A program made the position numbers and the translations under genes. The notes under the pieces were generated by a model. It saw only the letters and a list, made by a program, of their open reading frames with translations, made no database searches and was not told the DNA's origin. From Ichthyophis bannanicus (Eukaryota; Chordata; Amphibia; Gymnophiona; Ichthyophiidae), in NCBI GenBank assembly GCA_033557465.1, contig CM066035.1:918230235-918294234 (forward strand): a stretch of DNA of 64,000 nt, given 5' to 3'. This document shows, piece by piece, positions 10,261 to 21,949 of this stretch; position 1 is the stretch's first letter; the number at the start of each line of letters is the position of its first letter.

Positions 10261-11253
10261 CCCAAGCAAGAAGAGGGCCTTCTGGCTGCCACCTGGGAAT
10301 TACTGATCAGAGCCAATGCCCAACACTGGCAGCATTAGGTGTGAGAACCAGTGGAGGGCCTGTGAGTTGGCATCTGCTGATAGGCCCTGTGATAGCCTTG
10401 CCTATTTCTCCTGCACAGGCTTCCTGTCACCAAGGAAACCCTTGCAATGGGCAGGACTGTCTTGGGGTCTGAGTTGCACCAGATCACAGTTTCCATGCTG
10501 ATTTTCACTCTTGCTGCTGCTGCTGCTGCTCTTGGGTGTCGGATCAGCCATGAGCGAGGTGAGGACAACCCAAGGCAGAGTCCATGGAGAGATGGTAAGA
10601 GGGAAAATACCAGGGAAGGCCTAGGCAGGGGCAGAGTAAGAGGTTCAGGATCTGGGAAGGCCATGGAGGGGACGGAATAGGAGAAAAAAGACTTAGGGTG
10701 GGTAAGAGGGAAAGCCTAAGAGATGAATTTTTTTTTAGAGAAAAAATCCACTGGAGATGAGGTTGCACAAAATTCTAGAAATTATTTGGGACTTCGATTT
10801 CCAGATTATATCACAACTTACAAGGCACAAGATTGAGAATTTGGACGCATCCAAACTTTTCATGGAGAAATGTCTTGTGAGCCTGTCTTGGTTACCATAA
10901 GAAAATCCTATACACTCCTTGAGCCTGATAGTTTGAGAAATTTTGTGGTGCTACACCATTAGTCATTTCAGTAGCACTTTGTACAAATGATAAAAACAAG
11001 AGATTCTTTAGACATATGATGTTATGTGAGAGCAGTAGACTTGATTAGCTATTCGCCAGTAAAGAATTTGCTGGGGTCTTTAACTTCTGATACAGTCTCC
11101 ATGTGTACGATTTTTATTTAATATTTGGGTGTATTTGTTCCTTTAGGAGAACCCATGGGAGAGCAAGGTAGGACAACTTAGACAAAAGATCTGGGAAGGA
11201 TCCATGGGGAGGGTAAAAGCTGGTATGGATGAGAAGACTAGAAAGGCTATATA
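10261..11253. other. Unannotated intergenic stretch
   Basis: No family was recognised. A short CTG/TGC run lies at 10513-10531. The open frames are short, overlap on both strands and lack recognisable motifs. Confidence 0.5.
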
Positions 11254-11719
11254 GGGCCTGATTTTCAACTGGGTGGTGCTATGCGCCGTGTCGGTGCATA
11301 GCTCAACCCCCTTCTGCCTAACCTGGATTTTCAATGGCGGGTCATATGCAGCTCTGGCATTGAAAATCTGGGTCTCGCCGCACACCATGGAAGTCGCAGC
11401 AGCTAGCCGGGTAGCACCGATTTTCGATGCTACCCGCTTAGCCCCTGCGCCTGAAAGACAGGTGAGGAAAAACCTTGCCTGTCTTTAAGGTGCAGAGGGC
11501 TAAGCGGGTAGCCTCGAAAGTTGGCGCTACCTGGTTACCCCTTTCCTCTGCCCCGGAATGCCCCTGATGCTAACCGCATAGCATCTGGGCACGTTAGGAA
11601 CATATCCTGGATTTTCGAAGGGTATTACCCATGTAGGTGCCTTTCGAAAATCCCGTATATGGCATTTACAAGAGTAACTAGGGCAGCTACCAGTATAAAT
11701 GCCTTTGAAAATCGGGCCC
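11254..11719. mobile_element. Hairpin-chain element with GGGCCYGATTTTCAA ends
   Basis: The left end 'gggcctgattttcaa' and the reverse complement of the right end 'gggcccgattttcaa' form terminal inverted repeats, flanked by 'ata' on both sides (11251-11253 and 11720-11722). The interior is a series of local palindromes, for example 'attttcaatggc/gcattgaaaat', 'ggtagc.../gctacc', 'gctacccgcttagccc/gggctaagcgggtagc', and 'ggattttcg/cgaaaatcc'. It is non-coding and most likely a non-autonomous DNA transposon of unassigned superfamily. Confidence 0.72.
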
Positions 11720-11983
11720 ATAGTCTTTATCTGCCCTAATTTTCTATGTCTCAATTAGAGAGGGATAGAAGAAGAGTTCGATTTTTTAAGAGGAACCAAT
11801 GAGATGTAGGGTAAGAGTGCAAGGACAGAAGATCTGGGAAAGGTACTGGGGGGTAGAAAGGAGAGAAGAAATGCAGATCTATGAAGCATTCAATTTGTCT
11901 TCTCTTGAAGTGTCTCTGCTTTTATTTTCTCTCTCTGAGATATATGAAAGGCACGAGACATCTTACAGTTGTATCTATTCCAT
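11720..11983. other. Unassigned spacer
   Basis: Purine-rich spacer between the hairpin-chain element and a CR1 fragment. I see nothing in it. Confidence 0.4.
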
Positions 11984-12430
11984 CATAAGAACATAAAATA
12001 TGCCATACTGAGTCAGATCAAAGGTCCATCAAGCCCAGTATCCTGTTTTCAACAGTGGCCAGTCCAGGTCACAAGTCCCTGGCAGGTTCTCTAAAGATAG
12101 ACAGAGTCCATGTAGCTTATCCCATGGGTAAGCAGTGGATTTCTCCAGTCCACATTAATAAGGGTTTATGGACTTTTTCTCCAGGAACTTGTCCAAACCT
12201 TTTTTAAACTCAGCTACACCAACAGCTTTTACTACATCTTCCAGCAAAGAATTCCAGAGTTTGATTATGTGTTGAGTGAAAAAATATTTTCTCTGATTAG
12301 TCTTAAATATGCTACATTGTAGCTTCATTGCATGTCTCCTAGTCTTTCTACTTCTTGAAGAAGTAAATAACTGATTTACATTTACCTGTTCCACTCCACT
12401 CATTATTTTATATACCTCTATCATATCTAT
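11984..12430 (-). mobile_element. CR1 LINE 3' end (TTCTTATG-type subfamily), minus strand
   Basis: The minus strand carries the RT-ORF C-terminus at 12424-12155 ('[19 protein letters not shown]', 'KYFFTQHIIKLWNSLLEDV', stop after 'KSINPY'). The 3' UTR ends at about 11984 with the complement of 'cataagaacataa'. It is 5'-truncated. Confidence 0.85.
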
Positions 12431-12796
12431 TACACAAGAAATTTGCTGTTTCTTTAGACCTCACATTGGTAGTCTCTCAGCATCTGCTCGCCATCCATCT
12501 ATCCTAAAACCCTTGTAATTAGACTAGACGTTTGAGTTCTTCTAATTCCAATGAGTTGTGCTGTAATGAAGAAAACAGACCACGAGTTTGTAATGTGTGA
12601 AACTTGAGCAGCTCAGCTCTATCTGGGTGTGTGAAATGGTGTTTATTCCACAACTTTTGCAGCTCAGGGGACATACTTCAGAAAAGTTGCTTTCTGTGTT
12701 CGCAGCTCTAGCACCTTCAAGAGGTTATTCCTAGCCTACTGTAGGCAGACAGAATGAGCTGCAACATCCTTGCTGTTTTTCAGCCAAGATCCCAAC
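12431..12796. other. Unannotated spacer
   Basis: No open frame or known repeat recognised. It ends at the target duplication of the hAT-type element that starts at 12805. Confidence 0.4.
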
Positions 12797-13849
12797 ATCC
12801 CTGCCAGGGCCGGATTTACCTTGAGTGAGGCCCTATGCCAACAAAAATTGTGGGCCCCCAGCAGGGGCGGCCCAAGGGGGGTGTGGGCCTCATTTGCATA
12901 AGGGGCCTCATTTGCATAAATATTTGCATAATGTTACCATATACTAACTTTTAGTAAACGTGCTTCTTAATGAGTGTATGGATAAAGAAAGACTAAAAGA
13001 TTTCTACATTACTATAATCCAGTGCCAACTGCCAGACACATTAGGAACTACTACAAACACTGCCCATTTAGAACCCATAGCAAACCCGCCGTATCCTAAC
13101 AGCACTACCAGGACTCACAAAGCACCATACTCTACCAATCAAAAGGCAACACTGCAAATATTAAACCAATACATTTCAGAGAACAACAATACATGACCTA
13201 CTGGGGAAAGAGAACAAGTGGCAATGTCAAATAGGAATTATATAAACAGAACACCTCAGCTCAGTTACACATGCAGAACATAGACCATCACCAACAAAGT
13301 AATCACATTTTAGAAACAGGAAGACAATAATTAAACTGGGAATCCCAAAAGCCAAACTTGGAATGTACAACACTGTAGAAATAAAACTATACATTAATTT
13401 GCTCTTGTACTAAACAAAGCGCAGACGTTAATGATGCACATTTACCAGAGCTGACATATTCCAATTAATAAATTCAAATAAAGAGATATTTTTCTACCTT
13501 TTGTGCATTTTTTTCAGCTGCAATTGCTCCAGCCACTTTCTTCTGGTTTCTTCATGTCTTCTGCTAACTCTCCATCGTCTGCTGTCCATTTGTCCTTTCT
13601 TCTCTCTTCTAGTTTTTTTCCATTCTCTCTCTACATCTGCTTTAACATACTAATCTTTCTCCTTTTGCTCTTTCCTCATTCCTATTTCATCCAGTCAAAT
13701 TTTACCCCTCCATCCTCAATCCCCACTTACTCTCCCAATACCCGGCCAATTGTAGATTTTTTTATCCCTCCCACACAAAATATTTTTCCCTTCTCCATTT
13801 TACTCTTCCAGCCCCATCCCATTCTAATCCTCCCCCAACATCAGCTCCC

Positions 13850-15003
13850 TTCTAGTTCCAGCCTCACCCAGCATCCATTCCCTTCTAGTCCCTGCATCAG
13901 CCCATTTCCAGTCCTAGCCACCCATCAGCCCATTTCCAGTCCTAGCAACCCCCCAACCCAATACCAGTCCTAACCCCCCATCACCCCATTTTCAGTTTAA
14001 GCCCCCCCTATAACCCATTACCAGTCCTAACCCCCCATCAGCCCACTTCCAGTCCTAACCCCATCAACCCATTTCCAGTCAGCCCCCCATAGCCCATTGC
14101 CAGTCCTAACCCCCCCCCCCCATCAGCCCACAGCCCATTACCAGTCCTAACCCCATCAGCCCACCTCCAGTCTTAACCCCCCCCAGCCCATTTCCAGTCC
14201 TAACCCCCCCCATAGCCCATTACCAGACAGCCCCCATCAGCCCACAGCCCATTACCAGTCTTAACCCCCCCCAAAGCCCATTACCAGTTCTAAACCCCCC
14301 AACAGCCCATTATAATTCCTAACCACATCAGCCCTCCTCCAGTCTTAACCCCCCAGCCCATTTCCAGTCCTAGCCCCCCCATAGCCCATTACCAGACAGC
14401 CCCCATCAGCCCAAAGCCCATTACCAGTCTAAACCCCCCAAAACCCATTACCATTTCTAAACCCCCCCCCAACAGCCCATTACCAGTCCTAACCCCATCA
14501 GCCCACCTCCAGTCTTAACCCCCCCCAGCCCATTTCCAGTCCTAGCCCCCCCCCATAGCCCATTACCAGACAGCCCCCATCAGCCCACAGCCCATTACCA
14601 GTCTAAACCCCCCAAAACCCATTACCAGTTCTAACCCCCCCCCAACAGCCCATTACCAGTCCTAACCCCATCAGCCCACCTCCAGTCTTAACCCCCCCAG
14701 CCCATTTCCAGTCCTAGCCCCCCCCATAGCCCATTACCAGACAGCCCCCATCAGCCCACAGCCCATTACCAGTCTTAACCCCCCCAAAAGCCCATTACCT
14801 GTTCTAACCCCCCCCAACAGCCCACAGCCCATTACCAGTCCTCCTCATCAGCCCACCTCCAGCCTTAATCCCCCCAACCCATTTCCAGTCCCAGTCCCAG
14901 CCCATTTCCAGTCCCAGTCCCAACCCATTTCCAGCCCCAGTCCCAGCCCATTTCCAGTCCCAGTCCCAACCCATTTCCAGCCCCAGTCCCAGCCCCCCCA
15001 ATT
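13850..15003. repeat. C-rich minisatellite with ~170-bp higher-order unit
   Basis: Short units such as 'agcccattaccagtcctaac' alternate with runs of 4-11 C residues. The block beginning 'ccagtcttaaccccc' followed by 'agcccatttccagtcc' recurs near 14168, 14338, 14511 and 14682, so a period of about 170 bp is built on roughly 20-30 bp subunits. The last 150 bp change to a simpler 'cccatttccagtcccagtcc' array. The complementary strand is G-run-rich. Frames across it (Gly/Trp/Leu repeats) are artefacts. Confidence 0.88.
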
Positions 15004-15053
15004 ACCAGTCCTACCCCCTCCCCCTCCCCCGGCCTAAAGTAAAATTTATTTTT

Positions 15054-15454
15054 AAAAAAAAAAACCTGCTGGCTGCCGCCGCGGGGCCCCCCTCTGCTGC
15101 CGCGGCAGCATGGACTGACCCGCGGGGGCCCCCTCTGTAAGCTCGGTCCCTCCCTCCGTGCCTCCGTGTCTCCCTCCGTGCAGGCTGTTAGAGACGCGAA
15201 GGCAGACTGTCTCCTTCGCGTCTCTGTTAAGCCCGCAGGGGCTGATGGGAAATTTCCCATCAGCCCTGCGGGCTTAACAGAGACGGGAAGGCAGAAGGAG
15301 ACAGTCTGCCTTCGCGTCTCTAACAGCCTGCACGGAGGGAGACACGGAGGCACGGAGGGAGGGACCGAGCTTACAGAGGGGGCCCCCGCGGGTCAGTCCA
15401 TGCTGCCGCGGCAGCAGAGGGGGCCCCGCGGCGGCAGCCAGCAGGTTTTTTTTT
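15054..15454. repeat. Near-perfect GC-rich palindrome, no spacer
   Basis: The left arm (15065-15252) and right arm (15253-15445) are reverse complements, meeting at 'gggaaatttccc'. By eye they differ only by two single-base length changes and one small indel block around 15210/15290. Poly-A and poly-T runs continue the symmetry outward. It contains CpG-rich motifs such as 'tgctgccgcggcagca'. An intact strand would fold into a stem of about 190 bp. Confidence 0.9.
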
Positions 15455-15566
15455 ATTTTATTAAAAAAAAAAGCCTAACTACTTCAATTTTTGTGGGCCC
15501 TTTGCAGCTGTGGGCCCTACGCCATGGCGTACATGGCGTATAGCTAAATCCGGCCCTGATCCCTGC

Positions 15567-16636
15567 ACAAACACCCTTGAGGTAAAAATGTTGTGACAGG
15601 CCCCAGAAATAAAGAAGACAGCCTTGAAAAGAGAGAAATCCTGTTTTAAGATTTTACGCAGAAGCGTGCTCGGTAATTGGACTGTTCTTGATATACTGAA
15701 GGCATTTTCAAGCATGACAGAACATGAACATTTGCATCCTTCAAGTGGTTCAATTGTATATGTTGGTATGCAGAAGACCTGGGTGCATTGCTCTTCCCAC
15801 CACCAAGCTAGCTGGAGATGGAGTGTTCACAGTCCCTAGATTGGAGGCCCAACCATTGCACAGATTTAGGGTAATATGCAGTTCCTTCATACTGCTATCA
15901 AAAAATTACAGTTCAAAATGCATTAAAGTAGGAATTTGTTTCACTCCTCTACTTAATGTGAAAACAATTATAGAAATATTCAAAAAGTAATTAAGAATAA
16001 GAAACCAAAAGGAGTTGATTCTATAGATCTTCATACTTTTTGTCAGTCAACCCAAATTAGCTCCCTAAAAATTGTCTTAAAAGGGCCCCAAATAAGTTAA
16101 AAAGAGCCCACCCAGTTCAATAACAGAATTTCTTTAGATAACGGGGCTGTACCATATGATCTGATCATTACAAGAGTCATTTAAGCAAGATTTACAGGTA
16201 AAATAGTCAAACATATTAAAATTTTCTTACAGCCTTCCTCTCATCTGTACCTTTGAATAACTTTCTTCTAGAGTTCTTTCATTTGCTCTCTGCTCCGAAT
16301 GTTTAAAACTTTGCATCAGATTCACTTCATACAACATAAATAATTTGATTATTCAGTAGTATTTGAATCAGCTCAACTGCTGTGATTGGACACAGATAGG
16401 GCGCTGTTCAACTGATTATGGGCCTTGTTGAAACAATATTTTGGAAATGGAGTAAATTTGAGTTTGCTGTGACAGAGTGTGGAGAGTTATACAATCAAGA
16501 GTTTTTAATTTCCTATTCTGAATTACGTTCTACAATACCTGAATGCTTGAAATGCTACTGGAAGGGCATGAGTTAAATACTAATAAACAAATAAATACAT
16601 TTAAAATATTTCTATAATTGTGCTTTCACTTTGAGG
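15567..16636. other. AT-rich intergenic stretch
   Basis: No gene or known repeat seen. Open frames are short and lack motifs. Confidence 0.45.
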
Positions 16637-16644
16637 GTGTAGAG

Positions 16645-16836
16645 CAGAGGTTCTCAACCCAGTCCTTGGGATACAACTAGCCAGTCAGGTTTTCAGAATA
16701 ACTACAATGAATATGCATGAAATATTTGCATACCCTGGAGGTACTGCATATGGATCTCTTTCGTGCATATTCATTATGGTTATCCTGAAAACCAGACTGG
16801 CTGCGGTCGTTCCAAGGACTGAGATGAGAACCCCTG
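16645..16836. mobile_element. hAT MITE, 192 bp
   Basis: The ends 'cagaggttctcaaccc' and the complement of 'gagaacccctg' form inverted repeats. Exact 8-bp duplications 'gtgtagag' flank it (16637-16644 and 16837-16844) and fit the nTnnnnAn preference of hAT elements. The body is one imperfect hairpin, with 'gttttcagaataactacaat' pairing with 'attatggttatcctgaaaac'. It is non-coding. Confidence 0.9.
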
Positions 16837-16849
16837 GTGTAGAGCATGA

Positions 16850-17077
16850 TATGTAGAGCAGAGAAATAAACTAGTTTAATGCATTTTGAATTGTATTTTT
16901 TAGACAGCAGAATGTGAACCTCATGTACGAGGATGCGAAGACTTTCATAAGACCAGATTCTAAAAAGAATTACAGGCTGGGGCTCTTGCACCAAGGATTT
17001 GTAACTGTGATAGCAGGCCAGGTAAGCTTGAGAGGGGAGTAGTATTAAATGTGAAGAGGCCCAGTTTGTTGTGAGTG
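16850..17077. other. Unassigned spacer
   Basis: No feature recognised between the MITE and the next CR1. Confidence 0.4.
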
Positions 17078-17778
17078 AAGACATAGAAACATGACGGCAG
17101 AAAAAGACCGTATGGCCTATCTAGTCTGCCCTTCCATATCAACTACTATAGTCCCTTTTTTTCCTTGTCTGTGTTTGTCCCATGCTTTCTTGAATTCAGA
17201 TACTGTCCTTGTCTCTACTACCTCCACTGGGAGACTATTCCACAAATTTTACCATTCTTTCCGTAGAGAAATATTTCAGCATATTATTCCTGAGTCTATC
17301 CCCTTTAACCCTCATTCTATGTCCCCTTCTGTGCATTTATGCCAGAGAAGTATTTAAACGTCTCCATCATATCTCCTCTATCCTGCCTTTCCTTAAGTAT
17401 ACATTCTGTCACCATATAGTTTATAACAAAGACCAGTGACCATTTTGGTAGCCACCCTCTGCACCAACTCCATCCTGTTTATATCTTTTTGAAGGTGTGG
17501 TTTCCAGAATTGCACACAATACTCCAAATGACTTATACAAGACTTATACAGAGGAATGATCACTTCCTTTTTTCTGCTAGCCATTCCTCTCACTATATAC
17601 CCAAGCATCCTTCTGGCTTTCGCCGGTGCCTTTTCTATCTGTTTAGCCACTTTAAAATCATCAGAAACAATCATATCCAGGTCCCACTCTTCTTTCGTGG
17701 ACCCCTTAGCGTTAAATTTCAGCTGCCAAATTCTCAACCATTCTTTAAGCTTAGCTAGATCCCTCCCCATGTTAATCC
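17078..17778 (-). mobile_element. CR1 LINE, 3' half of a split copy
   Basis: The minus strand at 17815-17393 reads 'DLAKLKEWLRIWQLKFNAK', 'KEWDLDMIVSDDFKVAKQI'-like RT-thumb sequence, 'RRMLGYIVRGMASRKKEVI' and 'HLEYCVQFWKPHLQKDINR'. The 3' UTR extends to about 17078. The 5' continuation is found at 21950-22262; an L2-type LINE lies between them. Confidence 0.82.
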
Positions 17779-19235
17779 TTAGAGTGACCCACAAGAGTAT
17801 GGAGACCATCATCACAACTCCCTTGACCTCTCACTAGCACCCTCACTGCATCTTTCCAAATGCACAATCAGTTAGAACCACCTATCTACGATAAGTCATT
17901 CGAATCAATACACACAAACACCCTCCCAGTGCATTCAACTTGCCAAGATCCTCTGCCATTTGAACACCATGCCCAGGAGCTCCCCATCTGTGCACAACAA
18001 CCGCCCTACTATTTATTCAATTCCCTTCTCCTTCACTTCCCTAGTAGATAGACCCTAGAGGTTCTCAAGATCTATCATCCTTGCAATAACGCTCTGAGAC
18101 GTCCCACACAGTCTGCCTTACAAACCCAATAACACCTATCCACCACTCACGAAACATACCAAGCATTCTTGACACCATACACATACTTAAGTGTGTGCTG
18201 CTTTGTTGCTCTCCCTCCTGCTCCACACATCATGCCTCACCCAAAGCAGTCACATTCCCATCATTCTGGATAACAGCAATCATGGAATAAAATGCCCTCT
18301 TCGCAGACTAAGGAACCATGGGCAATCTACCCTGACATACATTCCAACTTGTGACAGAGCAGATTAGAGCAGAACTCAATCTTCAAACAACCCCCTCCTT
18401 CTAAAAGGCATTCTAATCAATATACGTTCAGCTAGAAACAAAACCCAAATCCTCTCCGATTATTTAACAGATGACAACGTTGACTTCAAATGCATAATCG
18501 AACCATGGTGTGTTAACACAGACACAATCCTCTTAAATCAACTGAAACCTCCAAACTTCAACATATTTATCTGCCCTCGAGTTGGACGCAGGGGTGGTGG
18601 TGTATTCATCCTTGTAAAAAACAGTTTACAATTCAAACAAATCTCCTCAACCAGCACAGACGGTTTGGATTTAATTACCATTTCCAACAAACAGCTGTCC
18701 CTATGTCTCGTCTACAGACCTTCTACGGCAAGCAATGATGAACTACCTGCACTCCTGGAAGTGGTTTGCTCACACCTAAGCCCCAGTTGCCAACCTATAC
18801 TACTAGGAAATCTGAATCTATCATCTTTACCACAAAAACAAGCTAAGGCCTCATCTTTGTCCCATCCCAACTCCTTGCTATATCAGTCCCCCAACTAGCA
18901 CCAGTCCCATGGTCTGACCACTATACCATCACCTTCCACCTCCCTTATACCTGACCCCCTGCAGCCAACAACCTCCCCAAAGTGCACTTCCATCACTTCA
19001 AGCTCTTTGATAAGACCTCATTTCTAGACAAATTCATCCCCCAGCTGAACACAGACTCCAATGACCTTGAGTACATCATTAATAATTGACAAAATATTAT
19101 CAGCAGGAACTCTACAGTACCTCCTACAAAGTCAACGGGTCTCCAAAACCACAGCCACATTGCTTGGAACACCCCCATCCTCAAAAGCCTCAAGCATGAA
19201 CTCAGAAAACTGATGCATAAATGGAGACACACCCT

Positions 19236-19493
19236 GAATGAACGAGTAAAAGCTGTTAGTGTCACTGGGTTTAAAAAAGGTTTGGACAAGTTTCTGGAGG
19301 AAAGGTCCATAAACCATTATTAAAAGGGGCCCAGGATATCACTGCTTGACCCAATACAAGCATTGTGGAAACTGTGTCTTTTGAGGAAACTGCTAGGTGC
19401 TTATGACCTAGATTGGCCACTGTTGGAAACAGGATACTGGGATTGATGGACCTTGGTCTGACCCAGTATGGCATATCTTATGTTCTTATGAGT
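19236..19493 (+). mobile_element. CR1 LINE 3' end (TTCTTATG-type), nested in the L2-type LINE
   Basis: It starts within the last codons of the CR1 RT ORF ('aaaaggtttggacaagtttc') and runs through the 3' UTR to 'cttatgttcttatg'. It matches by eye the copy at 43736-44015 over its length, and both are young-looking. Confidence 0.88.
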
Positions 19494-20752
19494 CAAACAC
19501 AGCTACCTGCTCGCCCTTCGAGACTATCGAATAAAAAATGACACCAAGAGAGAATTCCACAATAGGATCATAATGAAATTGCTCAACAAACCTAGGGAAT
19601 TGTTTGACATTGTAAAATCCCTAGCAAAAGAGCCCAACCAAATGCATCCATCCCCTACCCCTAGAGTGCAGGATCTTGCCCACCACTTTCAATCAAAACT
19701 TCTTAGTTCCTCCCCCCCACCCTGTACACTTAACCCTTGTAACCTAGTCCCTCCTAGCATCCTTCTTCAATACTTTAACCCAGTTAACCCTGAGAACATT
19801 GAGAGCATTACCACTAATCTCAGCACAACGACCTCTCCACTGGACCCGTCCAGTAAGTTGCGTTAAAATCTCAAGAACCAAGCTAACCCAAATTCTTTCC
19901 AAGATGGTACTCCACTTTTTCACCCAAGGATTCATGCCCACCAACCTTAAGACCGCTTTTATCCATCCAATCCTAAAAAATCTCAAACTGGAACCAAATG
20001 ATCCAAGCTCCTACAGGCCAATCTCCAGTACCTTTCCTAGCGAAAATTATGGAAAAAGCAGTCTTACATCAACTACAGGACCACATTAACACCCATGCCC
20101 CCCTGGACATACAACAACATGGATTCTGACCTAGTCACAGCGTTGAAACCTTGCTAATATCTCTCACTGAGAGACTCATAAAGGGCACTGAAAATCCTAA
20201 GCAAAACGTTTTCCTGATATTCCTGGACACAGCCGCTGCCTTTGACACAATTTGTCACAACATTCTCCTACAGCATCTTCAAAACATCAGAATCCAAGGT
20301 ACTGCATTAAACTGGCTCCACTCATTCCTATCTGATCGTCTGCTGTTTGTTCAATCAGGACCCAACACAGCTGAGCCCTACGCACACATGTAAGGTGTCC
20401 TCCAGGGATCTGCCCTATCTGCATTATTATTCAACACCTACATTCAACCAATCTGTGACATCATCTGGACCCATAATGTCTTCTAATACTTGTATGTAGA
20501 TGACATTATGATTTGCTTCCCTTTCTCCACCATAAGATCTTCCTATTCAGCCATTACAAGCTCCTTTAATGCTGCTATCACCCACTGGTTATCAGATCAT
20601 TGCCTCACTATTAATTACAAGAAAATAACCATGGATCAATCCTTCTCCCCTCCATCATCATTTACGGTCAATAATGCTGAATTAACGGTCAAGCTGGAAG
20701 TGTTTTACATCGGTATCACCATTGATCAACATTTCACACACCAGTCACATAT

Positions 20753-21058
20753 TAAAAAAAAAAAAAAATTTATCTATTTATTTAGACAGTTTTGTATACC
20801 GCCTTATCTTTCAATCAAAGCGGTCACAACACAATTGGGGGATACATTTAACACGTGGGGATATGAGACACATACACTAATGCTTACAGGGAACATGGGC
20901 AATGGAGGGTTAAGTGGCTTGCCCAAGACCACAAGGAGCATCTGTGGGACTAGAAACCCCAGTCCTTCCGGCCCAAGGATACTGTCCTCTAGTGGGATTT
21001 GAACCCCCGACCTTCTGGCCTGAAGTACCTTGCCCCAACCACTAGGCTACTCCTCCCT
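20753..21058 (-). mobile_element. CORE-like SINE with L2-type tail, copy 2
   Basis: The minus strand begins 'gggaggagtagcctagtggt', includes 'gggggttcaaatcccactag' and 'cttgggcaagccacttaacc', and ends with the L2-type tail 'aaggcggtatacaaaact' and a T/A run at 20755-20790. It interrupts the RT ORF of the L2-type LINE. Confidence 0.88.
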
Positions 21059-21949
21059 TAATACAAGCCATCTACAAGAAGATGAGGATCATTCAGCACC
21101 TCAAGCCACTCCTCGAGTCTCATGACTTTAGAACAGTCATCCAAGCATTGATATTCCCTCACTTTGACTTTTGCAACACCATCCCTCAAAATGTACCCAA
21201 AAGTTCTCTGCACCCTCTACAACTTGCCCAACATGCCATTGCTTGAATACTCCTGGGAGCACCCAAGTCCAGCCATATCACTCCGATACTAAAGGAACTT
21301 CATTGGCTACCTTGTTATTCCCACGTCAAATACAAAACCCTAGTAACCTTTAAAGGCTACCACAACTCAGGCTCCCAGCACCTACAGAATCTACTGCATA
21401 AACCTACTGTAAGCAGACTCAGAAGAAGCTCTACAAAAAACATGCTTGCTCTCCCACACGAGCTCACCGTGAGAAACTAAACTACATGTGCTTGCGCTTT
21501 TTTTCTCTATTTGCCTAGCCTCTGGAACACTGTCCCACAAGAAACTGGAACATCCATCGACCTCACAACCTTCCGCAAACTCCTCAAAACCTTCTTGTTC
21601 AAAGAACATTTTGAGGGCATTACATAATCATTAATCCCTCACTATCTTCCTCCTGGACAGCTGACCACCGAATTCTCATCATATTGCAGTGTACTGTATC
21701 CCCTACTCATTTCCGTCAACTTCTATGGTTATGATGAGCACTTCCCTTTTACCTCATTCCTAGATGTTCACTGAACTTTTTCCTTCCCCTCCCTTGTCAT
21801 TGATAAGTTTTAATTATGTTTTCTGTTTGGCACTGTAAGGTTTTAATTATGCTTTATGTTAACCTGTTTTCCTGTTCATTGTAATGTTGAAGTTTTGTTC
21901 CATATAAACAAATACAGTACATAAACCTGTTAAATAAATATAATAACAA

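Larger units (their letters stand above)
12805..15558. mobile_element. hAT-type non-autonomous element, 2.75 kb composite
   Basis: Perfect 14-bp terminal inverted repeats 'cagggccggattta' (12805-12818, complement at 15545-15558) are flanked by an exact 8-bp duplication 'atccctgc' (12797-12804 and 15559-15566). Both the 8-bp duplication and CAGGG ends are typical of hAT transposons. No transposase frame is visible. The interior consists of a subterminal GGGCCC-rich part, an AT-rich part to about 13500, a C-rich minisatellite (13850-15003) and a large palindrome (15054-15454). The interior may include captured or later-inserted DNA. Confidence 0.85.
18404..21610 (+). pseudogene. L2-type LINE endonuclease-RT ORF2, multiply broken
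   Basis: Endonuclease remnants include 'GRRGGGVFILVKNSLQF', 'LCLVYRPSTASNDELPALL' and 'PILLGNLNLS' (usual GDFN changed). RT remnants include 'FIHPILKNLKLEPNDPSSY', 'IFLDTAAAFDTICHNILL', 'GVLQGSALSALLFNTYIQ' and 'YVDDIMICFPF', so the catalytic DD is kept. At least four frame shifts or stops occur (for example around 20390 and 20485). The C-terminus includes 'LHWLPCYSHVKYKTLV'. Confidence 0.8.
17779..21949 (+). mobile_element. L2-type LINE, near full length, copy 2 (decayed)
   Basis: A 4.2 kb plus-strand LINE that split a CR1 copy. It begins near 17779 with an unrecognised 5' part, then an endonuclease region (about 18400-18850), RT (about 19570-20760) and a C-terminal region (about 21060-21610). 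It ends with a 3' UTR and AT-rich tail near 21949 ('gttaaataaatataataac'). A CR1 3' end (19236-19493) and a SINE (20753-21058) interrupt it. Confidence 0.82.

Noticed and set aside
13850..15003. CRISPR-like alternation of repeats and spacers
   Set aside because: Units are directly tandem, low-complexity and variable, in a clearly eukaryotic context.
14804..15353. Long Gly/Trp/Leu-repeat open frames on the minus strand
   Set aside because: They read through the C-rich minisatellite and the palindrome; codon content follows the repeat units, with no domain.
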